Of a stretch of DNA of 64,000 nucleotides, positions 1 to 9,442 are shown in pieces (the stretch's first letter is position 1; each line of letters begins with the position of its first letter). The notes beneath the pieces were generated by a model, which worked only from the letters and a program-made list of their open reading frames with translations, was not told the origin of the DNA and searched no databases. A program made the translations under genes and the position numbers. The stretch is taken from the NCBI GenBank assembly GCA_903870275.1, contig CAIQCK010000121.1:62001-126000 (forward strand), given 5' to 3'. Source of the DNA: an uncultured bacterium. GTDB lineage: Bacteria; Verrucomicrobiota; Verrucomicrobiia; CAIQCK01.

Positions 1-474
1 GCACTTGACCGTCGGCAGGTGGACGATGTTCTTGCCGGCGAAAAACTCCGGCACCTCGATGCCTTCGGGGAAAATCCGCGACAGCACGCGCATCCGCGCC
101 TTCGGCGCATACGTCACCCATTTCAGGTCGTTGGGTTTGCAGTTGAAACGCTCCGTGATGCCGTAACGGCGATAAAGCGGCTCCAGCTTGTTGAACTTTT
201 GCCCGCGGTCCGGGTCGGTGACGACGGTGTCGTTGTGGACCGCCACGAGGTCGTTCAAACCCGCCGCCCGCAACGCGCGAATGGCGCCTTCCAATTGCCA
301 CGGCGAAGTGTTGGAACTGAGGAAGGGGAGATGCCACGAGATGTTGTCCTTGAGAATCGTGGTCTTGCCTGGCGCGAGCGCGGCGCGCATTCCCGCCAGT
401 TCCGCCAGCCGCGCGTAATCGTCGAGCACGGTGGCGGGCTTGGTCTTCAGGACGGCAACAGTCGCGCGTTTCAT
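1..474 (-). CDS. DUF362 domain protein, partial (3' end outside window)
   Basis: 158 codons are visible from an ATG at 474; the frame is still open at the left edge, so the C-terminal part is missing. The opening strand VAVLKTKPATVLDDY and the following TTILKDNISWHLPF segment match the start of DUF362 proteins, a family of unknown function whose longer members often carry iron-sulfur clusters (family knowledge, not visible here). It lies 23 bp downstream of the WecG-type gene on the same strand, so it probably ends the same transcript. No cysteine motif is present in the visible part, so a redox role cannot be argued from this window. Confidence 0.75.
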   Translation of the reverse strand, partial: MKRATVAVLKTKPATVLDDYARLAELAGMRAALAPGKTTILKDNISWHLPFLSSNTSPWQLEGAIRALRAAGLNDLVAVHNDTVVTDPDRGQKFNKLEPLYRRYGITERFNCKPNDLKWVTYAPKARMRVLSRIFPEGIEVPEFFAGKNIVHLPTVKC

Positions 475-497
475 CTCACCAACAACATACCGGAAAC

Positions 498-1277
498 TCA
501 GTCGCGGGGAAACTTTTTCAGGCCGGTCAGTTCCAGCAGCCAACACGCGACGAACCACGGGTTATAAACCAGATAACGAAACCAAAGCCGGCGCGGCTCC
601 GCGACCAGCCGGAAGAGCCACTCCAGTCCGTTCTCACGCATCCAGCGCGGCGCCTGCCGCACGCGGCCGGTAAAAAAGTCGAATGCCGCGCCCACGCCGA
701 CCAGCGCCGGCACGCGCAAACGCGACGCGTGGTCGCTCATCCAGAGGTCCTGCTTCGGCGAGCCGAGGCCGACCCACACAACATCGGCGCCGCTGGCGTT
801 GATCCGCTCGCACGCGGCGGCATCCTCCGCCGGCGTCAGCGGCCGGAATGGAGGCGACTCCACGCCGGCGATTTGCAGCCCGGGAAATTTGGCGCGCAAT
901 TGTTCCGCCAGTTTTTCCGGGACGCCGGGCGCGCCCCCGTAAAAATAGAACCGCCACCCGCGCTGCCGCGCGCGTTCGCAGAACGCCAGAAGCAAGTCCG
1001 GCCCGTAACAACGCCGACGCATCTGCTTCGCGCCGAGCGCGCGCGTGACCCAGACCAGCGACATGCCGTCGGCGACTGCCAGGTCCGCGCGGTTGAGGAC
1101 GCGGCGATACGCCGGGTCGCGCCGGGCGCTCATCACGCAATTGATGTTCGTCAGCGCGACGTAGCGCGCCGGCCCGTGTCCGCGCGATTCCTCGATCCAT
1201 CGCTCCATCTCCGCAATCGCGTCGGGAATCTGGACCAGGCTCACTTTGGTGCCGAGGACGTAGTGGCAATCGGTCAT
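498..1277 (-). CDS. WecG/TagA/CpsF family glycosyltransferase
   Basis: 259 aa. Members transfer a sugar such as N-acetylmannosamine(uronate) from UDP to a lipid-linked intermediate at the inner membrane. Family hallmarks are visible: the start VLGTKVSLVQIPDAI, the segment NINCVMSARRDPAYR followed by ADLAVADGMSLVW (the conserved Asp region), GLGSPKQDLWM, and the C-terminal GLEWLFRLVAEPRRLWFRYL. I chose the ATG at 1277 because the family homology begins right there. A TTG at 1316 would overlap the upstream stop as TTGA and adds 13 unlike residues. It sits between a GT4 gene and the DUF362 gene, consistent with an exopolysaccharide or surface glycan cluster. The exact sugar cannot be read from sequence. 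Confidence 0.9.
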   Translation of the reverse strand: MTDCHYVLGTKVSLVQIPDAIAEMERWIEESRGHGPARYVALTNINCVMSARRDPAYRRVLNRADLAVADGMSLVWVTRALGAKQMRRRCYGPDLLLAFCERARQRGWRFYFYGGAPGVPEKLAEQLRAKFPGLQIAGVESPPFRPLTPAEDAAACERINASGADVVWVGLGSPKQDLWMSDHASRLRVPALVGVGAAFDFFTGRVRQAPRWMRENGLEWLFRLVAEPRRLWFRYLVYNPWFVACWLLELTGLKKFPRD

Positions 1278-1312
1278 GACATCCGGTTTTCTAGAGTCTG
1301 CGGCTGCCCATT

Positions 1313-2533
1313 TCAATCTTGCTTTGCCGGCATCGCGCCGGAGACAGGCCGCCGCGATTCGCGCCGGCGGCGGGCTCCGGCGTAGATGTCCATCAGTTGT
1401 TGGTAGTTGATATCCGCCGTGAAGCGCTGCTCGAAGCGCGCGCGTGCTGCCCGGCCCATTTGGACGGCGCGTTCCGGCGTGTCGGTCAACTGGCGGATTT
1501 TTTGCGCCAAGTCGGCTGGTTGTCCCGGCTCGAAGAGCAGCCCGGTGACGCCTTCCTCGACCATTTCGGCGATGGCCCCGATGCGCGACGCGACGACCGG
1601 CTTGCCCAAGGCGTAAGCCTCCAACACCGAGACCGAGAAGTTTTCGTAACAGCGCGATGGCAGCACCAGCAGTTTCGCGCGACGCAGGATTTCAAATCGC
1701 GCTTCGCCGCCGACGAAGCCGCGAAACTCGACATGGCTCAGGCCGAGCCGCTGCGCGAGCGCCTTCAGCGGCTCCAGCAACGGTCCCTCGCCAAGCACCA
1801 GCAACCGGAGACGCGGCAGATGCTGAAACGCCTCGACCGCCGTCTGCACGTCCTTCTCCGCGTGCAGCCGGCCCATGACGACCGCGTAATCCTCGCTTTC
1901 GTAGGACGGCGTCAGGGCGCGATCCATAAAATTGGGTTTCAAAAAGATACGGTCTTCCGGCAGACCGCCCTCGATCAGTTTCCGGCGGGAGAAATCGCTC
2001 AAGGCGATAAACGCGTCAATGCGATCCCACCAGTGGCCGATGTAACGATGGCACGCCAGCGTGGCCGCCAGCGCCAGGCTTTGCATCCGGCTGTCGTGGT
2101 AGCAGCGATGAATGACCGCGTGGGCGTAGTTGCCTCCTTTGCACCGCTCGCACACTTCGCCCTCGACGTAGAACAAGGCGTTGGCGCACAACAACCGAAA
2201 ATTATGACAGGTCTGGACAATCGGCACGCCCTCGCGATCCAGCGCGTAATACACCGACGGCGACAGGAGGAAAAAAACGTTGTGCACGTGCGCCACGTCC
2301 GGCCGTTCGCGCCGGCAGATGTCGCGCACCAGCCGGTAGGACTCGGTTGAAACAAATGTTTGCGGCACCAATCGCGCCCGCCGCCACGCCGGCCAGTGAT
2401 CGGTCTCGGCATTGCTTCGCTCCAGGGTGATCACGCGGTGGCCGTGTTGTTGCAGCAGCAACCGTTCGCGTTGGACGACGGCGTCTTCGCCGCCGGCGAT
2501 GCGATAAAGGTTGTGCAATTGAAGCACTTTCAT
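1313..2533 (-). CDS. GT4-type glycosyltransferase (GT-B fold)
   Basis: 406 aa. The N-terminus MKVLQLHNLYRIAGGEDAVV is the usual GT4 donor/acceptor domain start; the C-terminal half carries AVVMGRLHAEKDV and the EX7E-type signature YENFSVSVLEAYALGKPVV. A short Cys cluster (CERCKGG...HRCYHDS, about residues 125-145) occurs in a subset of these enzymes. The ATG at 2533 is chosen because AGGAG lies 5 nt upstream on the minus strand; an upstream start at 2599 would add unlike residues. The stop touches the WecG gene. It is probably a retaining glycosyltransferase of an exported polysaccharide; donor and acceptor are unknown. Confidence 0.88.
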   Translation of the reverse strand: MKVLQLHNLYRIAGGEDAVVQRERLLLQQHGHRVITLERSNAETDHWPAWRRARLVPQTFVSTESYRLVRDICRRERPDVAHVHNVFFLLSPSVYYALDREGVPIVQTCHNFRLLCANALFYVEGEVCERCKGGNYAHAVIHRCYHDSRMQSLALAATLACHRYIGHWWDRIDAFIALSDFSRRKLIEGGLPEDRIFLKPNFMDRALTPSYESEDYAVVMGRLHAEKDVQTAVEAFQHLPRLRLLVLGEGPLLEPLKALAQRLGLSHVEFRGFVGGEARFEILRRAKLLVLPSRCYENFSVSVLEAYALGKPVVASRIGAIAEMVEEGVTGLLFEPGQPADLAQKIRQLTDTPERAVQMGRAARARFEQRFTADINYQQLMDIYAGARRRRESRRPVSGAMPAKQD

Positions 2534-2681
2534 GCCGTCTCCTGTGCCAATGACCACGGACACGCCTGCGCGCTCGCCAACCGCTCTCCAAAACAGCATT
2601 TGCCCCTGCGGTTGTCAGGCGCTTGCCGGGGCCGAACCGTTTGTGTCGGCGCCCGTATGCCTGTGGGTGTGAGCGGCAGGC

Positions 2682-3920
2682 TCATGAATTGCCTATTGCG
2701 CCGCGGCGCTTGCGCAATCCATCCAAGATTGCATTCAGCAGTCCGTCGGCTGTGCCCCGACCGTCCCATTCGATCAATGGCGCGCCACAAACAGCGCGAT
2801 AAAGGGTCGCCCACCCGGCACCGCCGCTGCCACGAGCGAGCACCACCGCGTCGGGCCGTTCCAGCCACAACCGGCGCCAAAAACTTCCCCGGGCCTCGGT
2901 AAATCGCCGGCGCTTGAAACTACGGCCCGCCATCCACATGCGCGCATCGGCCAGCGAGCGGCAGGCGAACCGCGCGCCTGCCAGCCAGGCGGGTTTATTC
3001 GCCCCTGCCAGCGACGCCTGTGACCAGACTTGAATTTCAAGATTGTGAACGGCATGCAGTGCGTTAAACCGTTCCACGTCCGAAGGCTCCAACTCATCCT
3101 TCAGCACCACCACACATGGCACGCAATGCAGGCCAAAATCGCGCGGCCCGGTCAGTTCGCGCGCCAACCGCAGCAGGGTCTTGCTGACAGAGGCGGATGT
3201 TCGGGCAACGCGCGCGCCCCAGGGTGTCAGCGGCCTGCCGGCGTGCTTTTGTTGCGACGTCCACCGCTCGGAGTGCCAGCGATGATCCAAACGACCGCTG
3301 CCGCTGAGGCTGTTGGCATGGACGCGGAAAAATGCCAGATAGCGATCAATGAAATGCGGTGGATGCTTGCGGGCGATTCGCAGCCACCACTCGAAGTCCA
3401 TGACATTGTGCAACGCAACATCCACCAGTCCGCAATCGGCCAGCACCGAGCGGCGGACGAAAAAACCGGGTTGTGGAATCAGCAGGCCGGTCCACAACAA
3501 CCACTCCCACCGATAGGGCATCGTCCGATACCGCCTCAGCACCTGGCCATCCGCGTCGGTGAAAAGATTGTTCCCATACACGAAATCCGTCTCCGGGTGC
3601 GTCGCGAAGTAATCCGCCACGGCCCGAAACGCGCCGCGGCAATACCAGTCGTCGGAATTGATCCACCCGACGATGTCCCCCGTGGCCGCGCGGAAGCCTT
3701 TGTTGATCGCGTCGCTCTGGCCTTTGTCCGGCTCGCTTTTCCAGCGCACGACGCCGTCGTAGCGGCGCAGGACATCCAGCGTGCCATCGGTCGAGCCGCC
3801 GTCAAAAATGATGTGTTCGACATCCGGATAATCCTGTTCCTGCACGCTCCGAATGCACTGCTCGATGTAGGGTGCCTGGTTGAACGACGGCGTTGAGACG
3901 GATATCCTTGGTTCTTTCAC
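2682..3920 (-). CDS. GT2 glycosyltransferase with C-terminal extension
   Basis: 412 aa, GTG start at 3920. The GT-A domain occupies roughly residues 1-235: ISVSTPSFNQAPYIEQCI, then FDGGSTDGTLDVL for nucleotide binding, and the metal-binding WINSDDWY at about 87-93. After residue 240 an unassigned region of about 170 aa rich in Trp and Arg follows, ending in a segment that could be a second small alpha/beta domain. It lies 12 bp downstream of another GT2 gene on the same strand. It probably adds one sugar of the same surface polymer; its substrate is not recognisable. Confidence 0.87.
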   Translation of the reverse strand: MKEPRISVSTPSFNQAPYIEQCIRSVQEQDYPDVEHIIFDGGSTDGTLDVLRRYDGVVRWKSEPDKGQSDAINKGFRAATGDIVGWINSDDWYCRGAFRAVADYFATHPETDFVYGNNLFTDADGQVLRRYRTMPYRWEWLLWTGLLIPQPGFFVRRSVLADCGLVDVALHNVMDFEWWLRIARKHPPHFIDRYLAFFRVHANSLSGSGRLDHRWHSERWTSQQKHAGRPLTPWGARVARTSASVSKTLLRLARELTGPRDFGLHCVPCVVVLKDELEPSDVERFNALHAVHNLEIQVWSQASLAGANKPAWLAGARFACRSLADARMWMAGRSFKRRRFTEARGSFWRRLWLERPDAVVLARGSGGAGWATLYRAVCGAPLIEWDGRGTADGLLNAILDGLRKRRGAIGNS

Positions 3921-3932
3921 GTCTTGCCCCGG

Positions 3933-4976
3933 CTAACTTTTTACACCCGTGTAGAGCTTGCCGATCACCGGCGTATGGCCCAGGTTTTGCTTTACGTGCT
4001 TGATGATCCTGTCATTCAACTTGGGGCCCAGGCACAGAAGCGACAGGAAAAACAATACGAACAGCGGATTTTTCCAAAGCCCCAGCTTCGCCAGACCATA
4101 GGAATACCTTAAATATCCCGAAAAGTGTTCCGCTTGCACGCGCAGGATGGTGTAGGAATAATTGCCGATGTCACGAAGGATTCTGTCGTAAACCTTGACC
4201 CCCGATCGTTGTTCGACACCCCGCGCCACCTCCAGCATCCCTTTCACAAAATTCAGCGAATGTTCAGGCAATAGGAGCCCCGGCGCAAACCGGCTCTTTT
4301 CCTTCTCGCTCGTCCCAAAAAAATGGACTCCGGAGGTGCGGTTCAGCGCCAGCACGTCCGCCACGTAAAATCCGTTCATTCGCGCCAGGAGATTCCCCAC
4401 CAAATAGAGTTGATAGAGCAGCGTGCCATCGAACTGGTCCGTCGCCGCCTGAATCGCCGCTTCGCGATGCACGACAATGCCCGAAATAAACAGCGACCGC
4501 CTGAAGAACGTGGCGATTGTATCCACGCCGGCCGGGAAAAAACGATCCGTGTCAAAATATTTGAAGGTGTGAGTCATCTGTTCCGTCGTTCGATCCACCG
4601 ACGCCCAGCTTCTCAAGACGATCCCGATGTGCTGATTCTCCGTCACCGCGCGGGCTATCTTCTGCAGCGATCCTGGGGCCAGGAGGTCGTCGTCGCCCAT
4701 GTAAATGCAGTATTGGCCTTCGGCTTTGTGAAGGATCTCCCGCAGGTGTCGGTCGAATCCCAACGTCTGTTCGTTTTTGGAGTATCGAATCCGGCGCTCC
4801 GGATGCTTCCGAATGTGCTCTTCGACCACCCGGGCAATTTCCGCCGCCTTGGGCGAGTTGTCGTCGCTGACGACCACCTCGTAGTCCGGGTAATCCTGAC
4901 TCAGAATCGAATCGAGGAGCAGGGACAATTCCTGCGGCCGATTGTAGGCCGGAATACAGACCGACAGCATTATCAC
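3933..4976 (-). CDS. GT2 glycosyltransferase
   Basis: 347 aa. The start is GTG at 4976 or the in-frame ATG at 4970. The N-terminal GT-A domain shows LSVCIPAYNRPQELSLLLDS, VVSDDNSP and the DXD-type metal site YMGDDDLLAPG at about residues 93-101. The last 60 residues hold a hydrophobic stretch (NPLFVLFFLSLLCLG), suggesting membrane association. It is followed 12 bp later by another GT2 gene; the two appear co-transcribed. Role: sugar transfer in the glycan cluster; substrate unknown. Confidence 0.87.
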   Translation of the reverse strand: MIMLSVCIPAYNRPQELSLLLDSILSQDYPDYEVVVSDDNSPKAAEIARVVEEHIRKHPERRIRYSKNEQTLGFDRHLREILHKAEGQYCIYMGDDDLLAPGSLQKIARAVTENQHIGIVLRSWASVDRTTEQMTHTFKYFDTDRFFPAGVDTIATFFRRSLFISGIVVHREAAIQAATDQFDGTLLYQLYLVGNLLARMNGFYVADVLALNRTSGVHFFGTSEKEKSRFAPGLLLPEHSLNFVKGMLEVARGVEQRSGVKVYDRILRDIGNYSYTILRVQAEHFSGYLRYSYGLAKLGLWKNPLFVLFFLSLLCLGPKLNDRIIKHVKQNLGHTPVIGKLYTGVKS

Positions 4977-5346
4977 AGCCCTTGTCCTTCCGCGACCGGG
5001 CGATTCCGCAAAAAAAGCATTTCAAGCCAAACCATTGTAGTCAATGCGCTCATTGTAAACGACCCGCAACACCACGGCAATAATCGTTGAACGACGGCGT
5101 GACGATGGGGATTGTCGGTCCCATTATGGGCAGAACGGTTTTGGCTGCGTCCAACGCGCCCCAAGGCCCGCCAAACCGCGGCATGTCGGCGCGTCGTGTC
5201 TGGCCGCTGGATACACCGTTGGCGTGAGAACACTTAACGCTCCGCCGAAGCAAAAAGTCAAACGGAATGCCTCCCCGCGTCTTTTGCGGGCGCCAGAACG
5301 TTTCTTGCCCCTGCCGGGAGCGTTTGATAGTTTCAACGACATTGTG
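4977..5346. other. Intergenic gap between divergent GT2 genes
   Basis: This 370-bp spacer separates a minus-strand GT2 gene from a plus-strand GT2 gene, so it should hold both promoters. I see no convincing -35/-10 pair or terminator. The only recognisable content is a short stub resembling a GT2 N-terminus, listed separately. Confidence 0.5.
5050..5124 (-). pseudogene. Stub of a GT2 glycosyltransferase 5' end
   Basis: From an ATG at 5124 the frame reads MGPTIPIVTPSFNDY and stops after 24 codons. PIVTPSFN is the typical first strand of a GT2 enzyme, as in the neighbour at 3920 (ISVSTPSFNQAPY). Nothing GT2-like follows, so this looks like a remnant left after deletion or recombination between the tandem GT2 genes. 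The match is short and could be chance. Confidence 0.35.
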
Positions 5347-6048
5347 ATGGATCTGACTATAGTCATCCCGGCTTACAACGAGGAGGCGGTGATCGAAGAC
5401 ACTCTTCGCGACATCGGGAGGAAGCTGGCCATTCCGCACCAGATCATCGTGGTGAACGACCACTCGCAGGACCATACGCCCGATATTGTCGGGCGGCTCG
5501 CACGCGAGTTCCCCAATCTCCGGCTCGTCCAGAACACCGGCGAGCGCGGCATCTGCCGCACGCTCCAAACCGGCTGGCACTCGGCGACCACGCCGGTGGT
5601 GGTCACGATGATGGCCGATCTTTGCGACGACCCCGCCACGGTGCCGGCGATGCTGGAAAGAATCGAAGCCGGTTTTGATGTCTGTTGCGGCAGCCGCTAC
5701 ATGGCCGGTGGCTGCAAGCATGGCGGGCCGGCGCTACAGTCGTGGTTTTCACAATTCGTCGGCTGGTCGCTTCACAGATTCATCGGGCTGCCGACTTGCG
5801 ACGCGAGCAACGCATTCAAGATGTATCGGCGGGAGGTGCTGACCCACATGACCATCGAGGATGCCGGTTTTGCTTCGTCGCTGGAGATCATCGTCAAGGC
5901 CTTCCTCAAGAACTGCAAGATCTGCGAAGTGCCCACCACGTGGCGGGCGCGCACCAAAGGCAGGTCCTCCTTCAAGGTCTTCAAGGTCGCCCGCAATTAC
6001 CTGCGCTGGTATGTGTGGGCGCTGTTGTTTCGCAAGCACCGGTTCTGA
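5347..6048 (+). CDS. GT2 glycosyltransferase, dolichol-phosphate-mannose-synthase-like
   Basis: 233 aa from ATG at 5347. The start MDLTIVIPAYNEEAVIEDTL, VVNDHSQDHTPDIV and the region MMADLCDDPATVPAM are as in polyprenyl-phosphate sugar synthases; CGSRYMAGG and a basic tail (KVFKVARNYLRWYVW) are also family-like. The usual DAD is replaced by DLCDD. These enzymes load a sugar on undecaprenyl or dolichyl phosphate at the cytoplasmic face, which would suit the GT39-type transferase encoded next door on the opposite strand, since GT39 enzymes use lipid-linked sugars (inference). No C-terminal membrane anchor is present. Confidence 0.85.
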   Translation: MDLTIVIPAYNEEAVIEDTLRDIGRKLAIPHQIIVVNDHSQDHTPDIVGRLAREFPNLRLVQNTGERGICRTLQTGWHSATTPVVVTMMADLCDDPATVPAMLERIEAGFDVCCGSRYMAGGCKHGGPALQSWFSQFVGWSLHRFIGLPTCDASNAFKMYRREVLTHMTIEDAGFASSLEIIVKAFLKNCKICEVPTTWRARTKGRSSFKVFKVARNYLRWYVWALLFRKHRF

Positions 6049-6072
6049 TTCCCCGCGGCATCCGCCGGAGGT

Positions 6073-7653
6073 TCAGAGACCGCGCAGATCAAAAACAGCG
6101 AACGCCTCACCCGCGGGGCTTGCGCACCGGTAGCGGCCAGCCAGTTCTTTCGCCAACGACGCCAGCCGTTCATCGGGACGCGCCGGCGGCTGCTCCGCCA
6201 TGCCGAACAAGGCGCCGGTCCGACGCCAGCCGGTGGTGGTTTTGTGGGAAGCGCCGTTTGTCCCGTCATCGGGCTGCGTCACCAGATTGAGCAGCAGCCA
6301 ACGCGCGCCTTGCTGCTGGTAGCGTTCCACCGCCGCCGCGTCAAACTGCCCATACATCGGCGCGTTCCAACCCCGGCGGTCCGCGTGGTAAAGCCAGACC
6401 GGATTGTTGTGGTGGTTGGCCGTCAGCCCGCCCGGGCCGTCAAACACCGCCACGACGACCAGGTCTTGCGGCGCGGACACTTCCCGAAGCGCCGCGCAAG
6501 CCCGTTCCACCAGCGGGTCCCGTTGTTCGCGCCACAATTGCCAGCCGATCTGCGCGTCGTAAACCACCAGCAACGCGGCGGCGGCCGCCACCACCAGCCG
6601 ACGGCGCGGCCACCATGCGATCACCGTCCGCGCCGCCAGCACGGCGAGGATCGGCACGAACACGATCTGATAATGCTTGTGACGGAAATGCAGATTGGCG
6701 CACAGCAATACATAGCCCGCGTTCGCGGCCAGCCACGCATGCCAGAGCCACGCGCGCGAATGGGCGGGGCGTTTGAACAACGCCACCGCCGCCGCCGCCA
6801 CGATCACCGGCGAGAGATAGACGGCCAGCCGGCCCGCGACCTGCGCGTAGAAATGCCAGTCCCAACGCATTGCCAGCGTGCCGAACACCCACAGTCGTTG
6901 GTCGGGGCTTGTGCTGAGGATGAAAGGATAATGTTGCGCGTTGATGTGATCGGCGTGCCGTTGCCAAAAGAAATAGACACCCAGCGCAAACGCCGCCGCC
7001 AGCCACAGCGATGGCCGGAGCAGCGCGTTCCAACCGAACCGCGTCCAAGCCAGAAACAGCAGCGGCCCGAATAATGCCAGGCCGGCCGGTGATTTCACCA
7101 AGGTCGCCGCGCATGCCAGCGCCGCCGCCAGCGCCAGCCAGCCGCCCGGGCCGCCTTCCGCGTAACGCACCATCGCGTAAAGCGACGCGAGCAGGCAAAG
7201 CATCAACATCGGTTCCGGCAAAAAGGACTGGCCGATGCTTTGCTGCAACGGCGTCAACGCCATCAACGCCGCCGCCACCAGAGCCGTCCGTTCGTTGTCG
7301 AGCCTTCGGACGATTCCGTAAAGCAGCGCGATCGCGCCGAGCGAACACAACACGGACACGATTCGCCCCAGCCAGTCGTGCGGCCCGGCCACGGCATACA
7401 CCACGGCGACCGCCGCGTTATACAGCGGGAACTCCAGCATCATGTAACCCGGCGCGCTGCCGAACCAGTCAATCCGTGAATAGAACAGCCCGACCGGCCC
7501 GTCGCGCCAGAGGTTGCGCGTGACCATCGCCGTCTGGCATTCGCGGAAGCTGGAACCCAGGGATGTGCCGATGCAGTAACTGCCGGTGGCCAGCGCCAGC
7601 AGCAGCACCGCCAGCAGCCACCGGCGGCTCGGGGTTGTGTCGGCGGCGCTCAC
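6073..7653 (-). CDS. GT39/ArnT-type integral membrane glycosyltransferase
   Basis: 526 aa with many membrane spans; hydrophobic blocks begin with RWLLAVLLLALATGSYCIG and recur to about residue 350, followed by a soluble C-terminal domain. SSFRECQTAMVTRNL lies in the first external loop where GT39 enzymes carry an acidic catalytic residue. I chose the GTG at 7653, which overlaps the stop of the upstream methyltransferase as GTGA, a typical translational coupling; the frame extends further upstream but inside that gene. Probable role: transfer of a sugar from a polyprenyl-phosphate donor to a lipid or protein on the periplasmic side. The acceptor is unknown. Confidence 0.85.
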   Translation of the reverse strand: MSAADTTPSRRWLLAVLLLALATGSYCIGTSLGSSFRECQTAMVTRNLWRDGPVGLFYSRIDWFGSAPGYMMLEFPLYNAAVAVVYAVAGPHDWLGRIVSVLCSLGAIALLYGIVRRLDNERTALVAAALMALTPLQQSIGQSFLPEPMLMLCLLASLYAMVRYAEGGPGGWLALAAALACAATLVKSPAGLALFGPLLFLAWTRFGWNALLRPSLWLAAAFALGVYFFWQRHADHINAQHYPFILSTSPDQRLWVFGTLAMRWDWHFYAQVAGRLAVYLSPVIVAAAAVALFKRPAHSRAWLWHAWLAANAGYVLLCANLHFRHKHYQIVFVPILAVLAARTVIAWWPRRRLVVAAAAALLVVYDAQIGWQLWREQRDPLVERACAALREVSAPQDLVVVAVFDGPGGLTANHHNNPVWLYHADRRGWNAPMYGQFDAAAVERYQQQGARWLLLNLVTQPDDGTNGASHKTTTGWRRTGALFGMAEQPPARPDERLASLAKELAGRYRCASPAGEAFAVFDLRGL

Positions 7654-8315
7654 GCGGATTTCTCGGCGACGAAGAAATATTGTTTGCCCAGCAGCCATTG
7701 CGCCAGCGGCAGTCTCAGGTAGAGCGACACCAGCCACGGCGACGCCGGCAGCCGCTGCCGGAACGTGTAGGGCAAAAACGCCGCCCGGCGATGAACGACG
7801 CGGAAGCCGGTGACCGCCAGCAATTCATCCATCGTCCGGTCCGAGAGCGGCAGGTGATGGTCAAGGAAATCCCAGTATTCGCCGGCCAGAAAACGGATGT
7901 TGGGGCCGAGCACAATCAACCGCCCGCCCGGCGCGAGAATCCGGCGGCAACATTCCACCGTTTCCACGAGGACGTCCTTGGTCGGCAGGTGCTCCAAAAA
8001 ATTGCTGCAAAAAATCACGTCCACGTTGCCGGTCAGCCGGGCTTCGAAGTTTTCCAGCGTGCCCGGCAGTCCTTCGGCATGGGGCCGCACGATCTCCATC
8101 GTCGCGGGATTGATGTCCACCACGTATTTCCGGGCCGCCTGGATGTGCCGCACGAATTCGCCGTAGCCGCCGCCCAGGTCCAGCACGCGGGCGTCCCTGG
8201 CAATCCACGGTTGCAGCGCCTGCTGGCAAATCACCGCCCAGACCGCGTGTTTCCGGTCCTGCGTGCCGCGGAAACGATGTTCGTAAATGCGGCCGACGCA
8301 ATCGTTCAGTTTCAC
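7650..8315 (-). CDS. Class I SAM-dependent methyltransferase
   Basis: 221 aa. Motif I is clear (ARVLDLGGGYGEFVRHI, about residues 42-58), with the acidic motif II YVVDINP and the post-I segment VDVIFCSNFLEHLPTKD and LAPGGRLIVLGPN. This is the Methyltransf_11/23 type that methylates small molecules or sugars. It overlaps the GT39 gene by 4 bp and belongs to the glycan block, so methylation of a sugar or lipid intermediate is a reasonable inference. Its start at 8315 lies 62 bp downstream of the pheS stop, so it may be read from the infC operon promoter. Confidence 0.88.
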   Translation of the reverse strand: MKLNDCVGRIYEHRFRGTQDRKHAVWAVICQQALQPWIARDARVLDLGGGYGEFVRHIQAARKYVVDINPATMEIVRPHAEGLPGTLENFEARLTGNVDVIFCSNFLEHLPTKDVLVETVECCRRILAPGGRLIVLGPNIRFLAGEYWDFLDHHLPLSDRTMDELLAVTGFRVVHRRAAFLPYTFRQRLPASPWLVSLYLRLPLAQWLLGKQYFFVAEKSA

Positions 8316-8377
8316 AGCGTTCTCATTCCTTGTCTGCGCCGTCCCGCTGTCGAATGAACGAACGCGCGTGCCGTCGC

Positions 8378-9385
8378 TCAGAACTGCCGCAGGAAGCGCA
8401 GGTCGTTTTCGTAGAAGAGGCGGATGTCATCAATGCCGTAGAGGATCATCGCGATGCGCTCGACGCCCATGCCAAACGCGTAGCCGGTCCACTGTTCGGG
8501 ATCGTAGCCGACCGACTCGAACACGCGCGGGTTGACCATGCCACAGCCGGCGATCTCCAGCCACTCCCTGCCGGCCATCCGCAACGCCGGCGAGTTCAGG
8601 TCGATTTCGTAGCTCGGCTCGGTGAACGGGAAGAAGTGCGGACGAAACCGCACGCGCGTCTCGGGACCGAGCAGTTGCTTGAAGAAAAATTCGCAGTCGC
8701 CCATGAGGTTGGCGACGGAGACGTTGCGGTCCACGTAGAGGCCTTCGACCTGGTGGAAGTTGGCATGGTGCGTCGCGTCGATTTCGTCGCGGCGGTAACA
8801 ACGGCCCGGCACGACGACGCGCACCGGCGGTTGCTGCTTCTCCATGACGTGGACTTGCACGGGCGATGTGTGCGTCCGCAGCAGGACGCCCTTTTCGCGC
8901 TCAATGTAGAAGGTGTCCTGCACGTCGCGCGCCGGATGATCGGCGGGCGTGTTCAGCGCGTCGAAGTTGTAGTATTCCGTCTCGATGTCTGGCCCGTCAG
9001 CCACGGAAAAACCCATCCGCCGGAAGATGCGCACGATCTCGTCGGTGACCTGCGTGATCGGATGCGGCCGGCCAACTGCCGGCGCGCGGCCGGGCAGCGT
9101 CAGGTCGAGCTTCGGTCCACGCTGGCCGCCGGTGCTCTCGAACGCGGCTTTGCGCTCCTGCAACGCCGCCGTCAGCGCGTCGCGCGTCTGGTTGGCGAGC
9201 GCCCCGAAAGCGGGCCTCTCCTCCTTCGCCAACGTCGGCAATTTTTCAAACGCCGTTTGCACGGCGCCTTTGCGGCCGAGGTATTTGACGCGGACCGCTT
9301 CGAGCGCGGCAAGGTCGGCGGCGGCGGCGATCTCCGCGAGGCCGTCGGCCTTGATCTGTTCCAGTTGTTGGCGGGGATCGCTCAT
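8378..9385 (-). CDS. pheS: Phenylalanine--tRNA ligase alpha subunit
   Basis: 335 aa, normal length. The N-terminal coiled coil (MSDPRQQLEQIKADGLAEIAAAADLAALEAVRVKYLG) is followed by the class II catalytic core: motif 2 GRCYRRDEIDATHHANFHQVEG and motif 3 GYAFGMGVERIAMILYGI near the C-terminus. The product joins PheT to charge tRNA-Phe in the cytoplasm. It is the last gene of the infC-rpmI-rplT-pheS run. pheT, usually next, is absent: the following gene is a methyltransferase, so the beta subunit must be encoded elsewhere. A tRNA-Phe gene lies 4 kb away at 13641. Confidence 0.97.
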   Translation of the reverse strand: MSDPRQQLEQIKADGLAEIAAAADLAALEAVRVKYLGRKGAVQTAFEKLPTLAKEERPAFGALANQTRDALTAALQERKAAFESTGGQRGPKLDLTLPGRAPAVGRPHPITQVTDEIVRIFRRMGFSVADGPDIETEYYNFDALNTPADHPARDVQDTFYIEREKGVLLRTHTSPVQVHVMEKQQPPVRVVVPGRCYRRDEIDATHHANFHQVEGLYVDRNVSVANLMGDCEFFFKQLLGPETRVRFRPHFFPFTEPSYEIDLNSPALRMAGREWLEIAGCGMVNPRVFESVGYDPEQWTGYAFGMGVERIAMILYGIDDIRLFYENDLRFLRQF

Positions 9386-9442
9386 CGTGAACGAGGCGGA
9401 CGGAGTGACCCGCCCGCCTCGCCTCGGATCAAGTTTGGATGC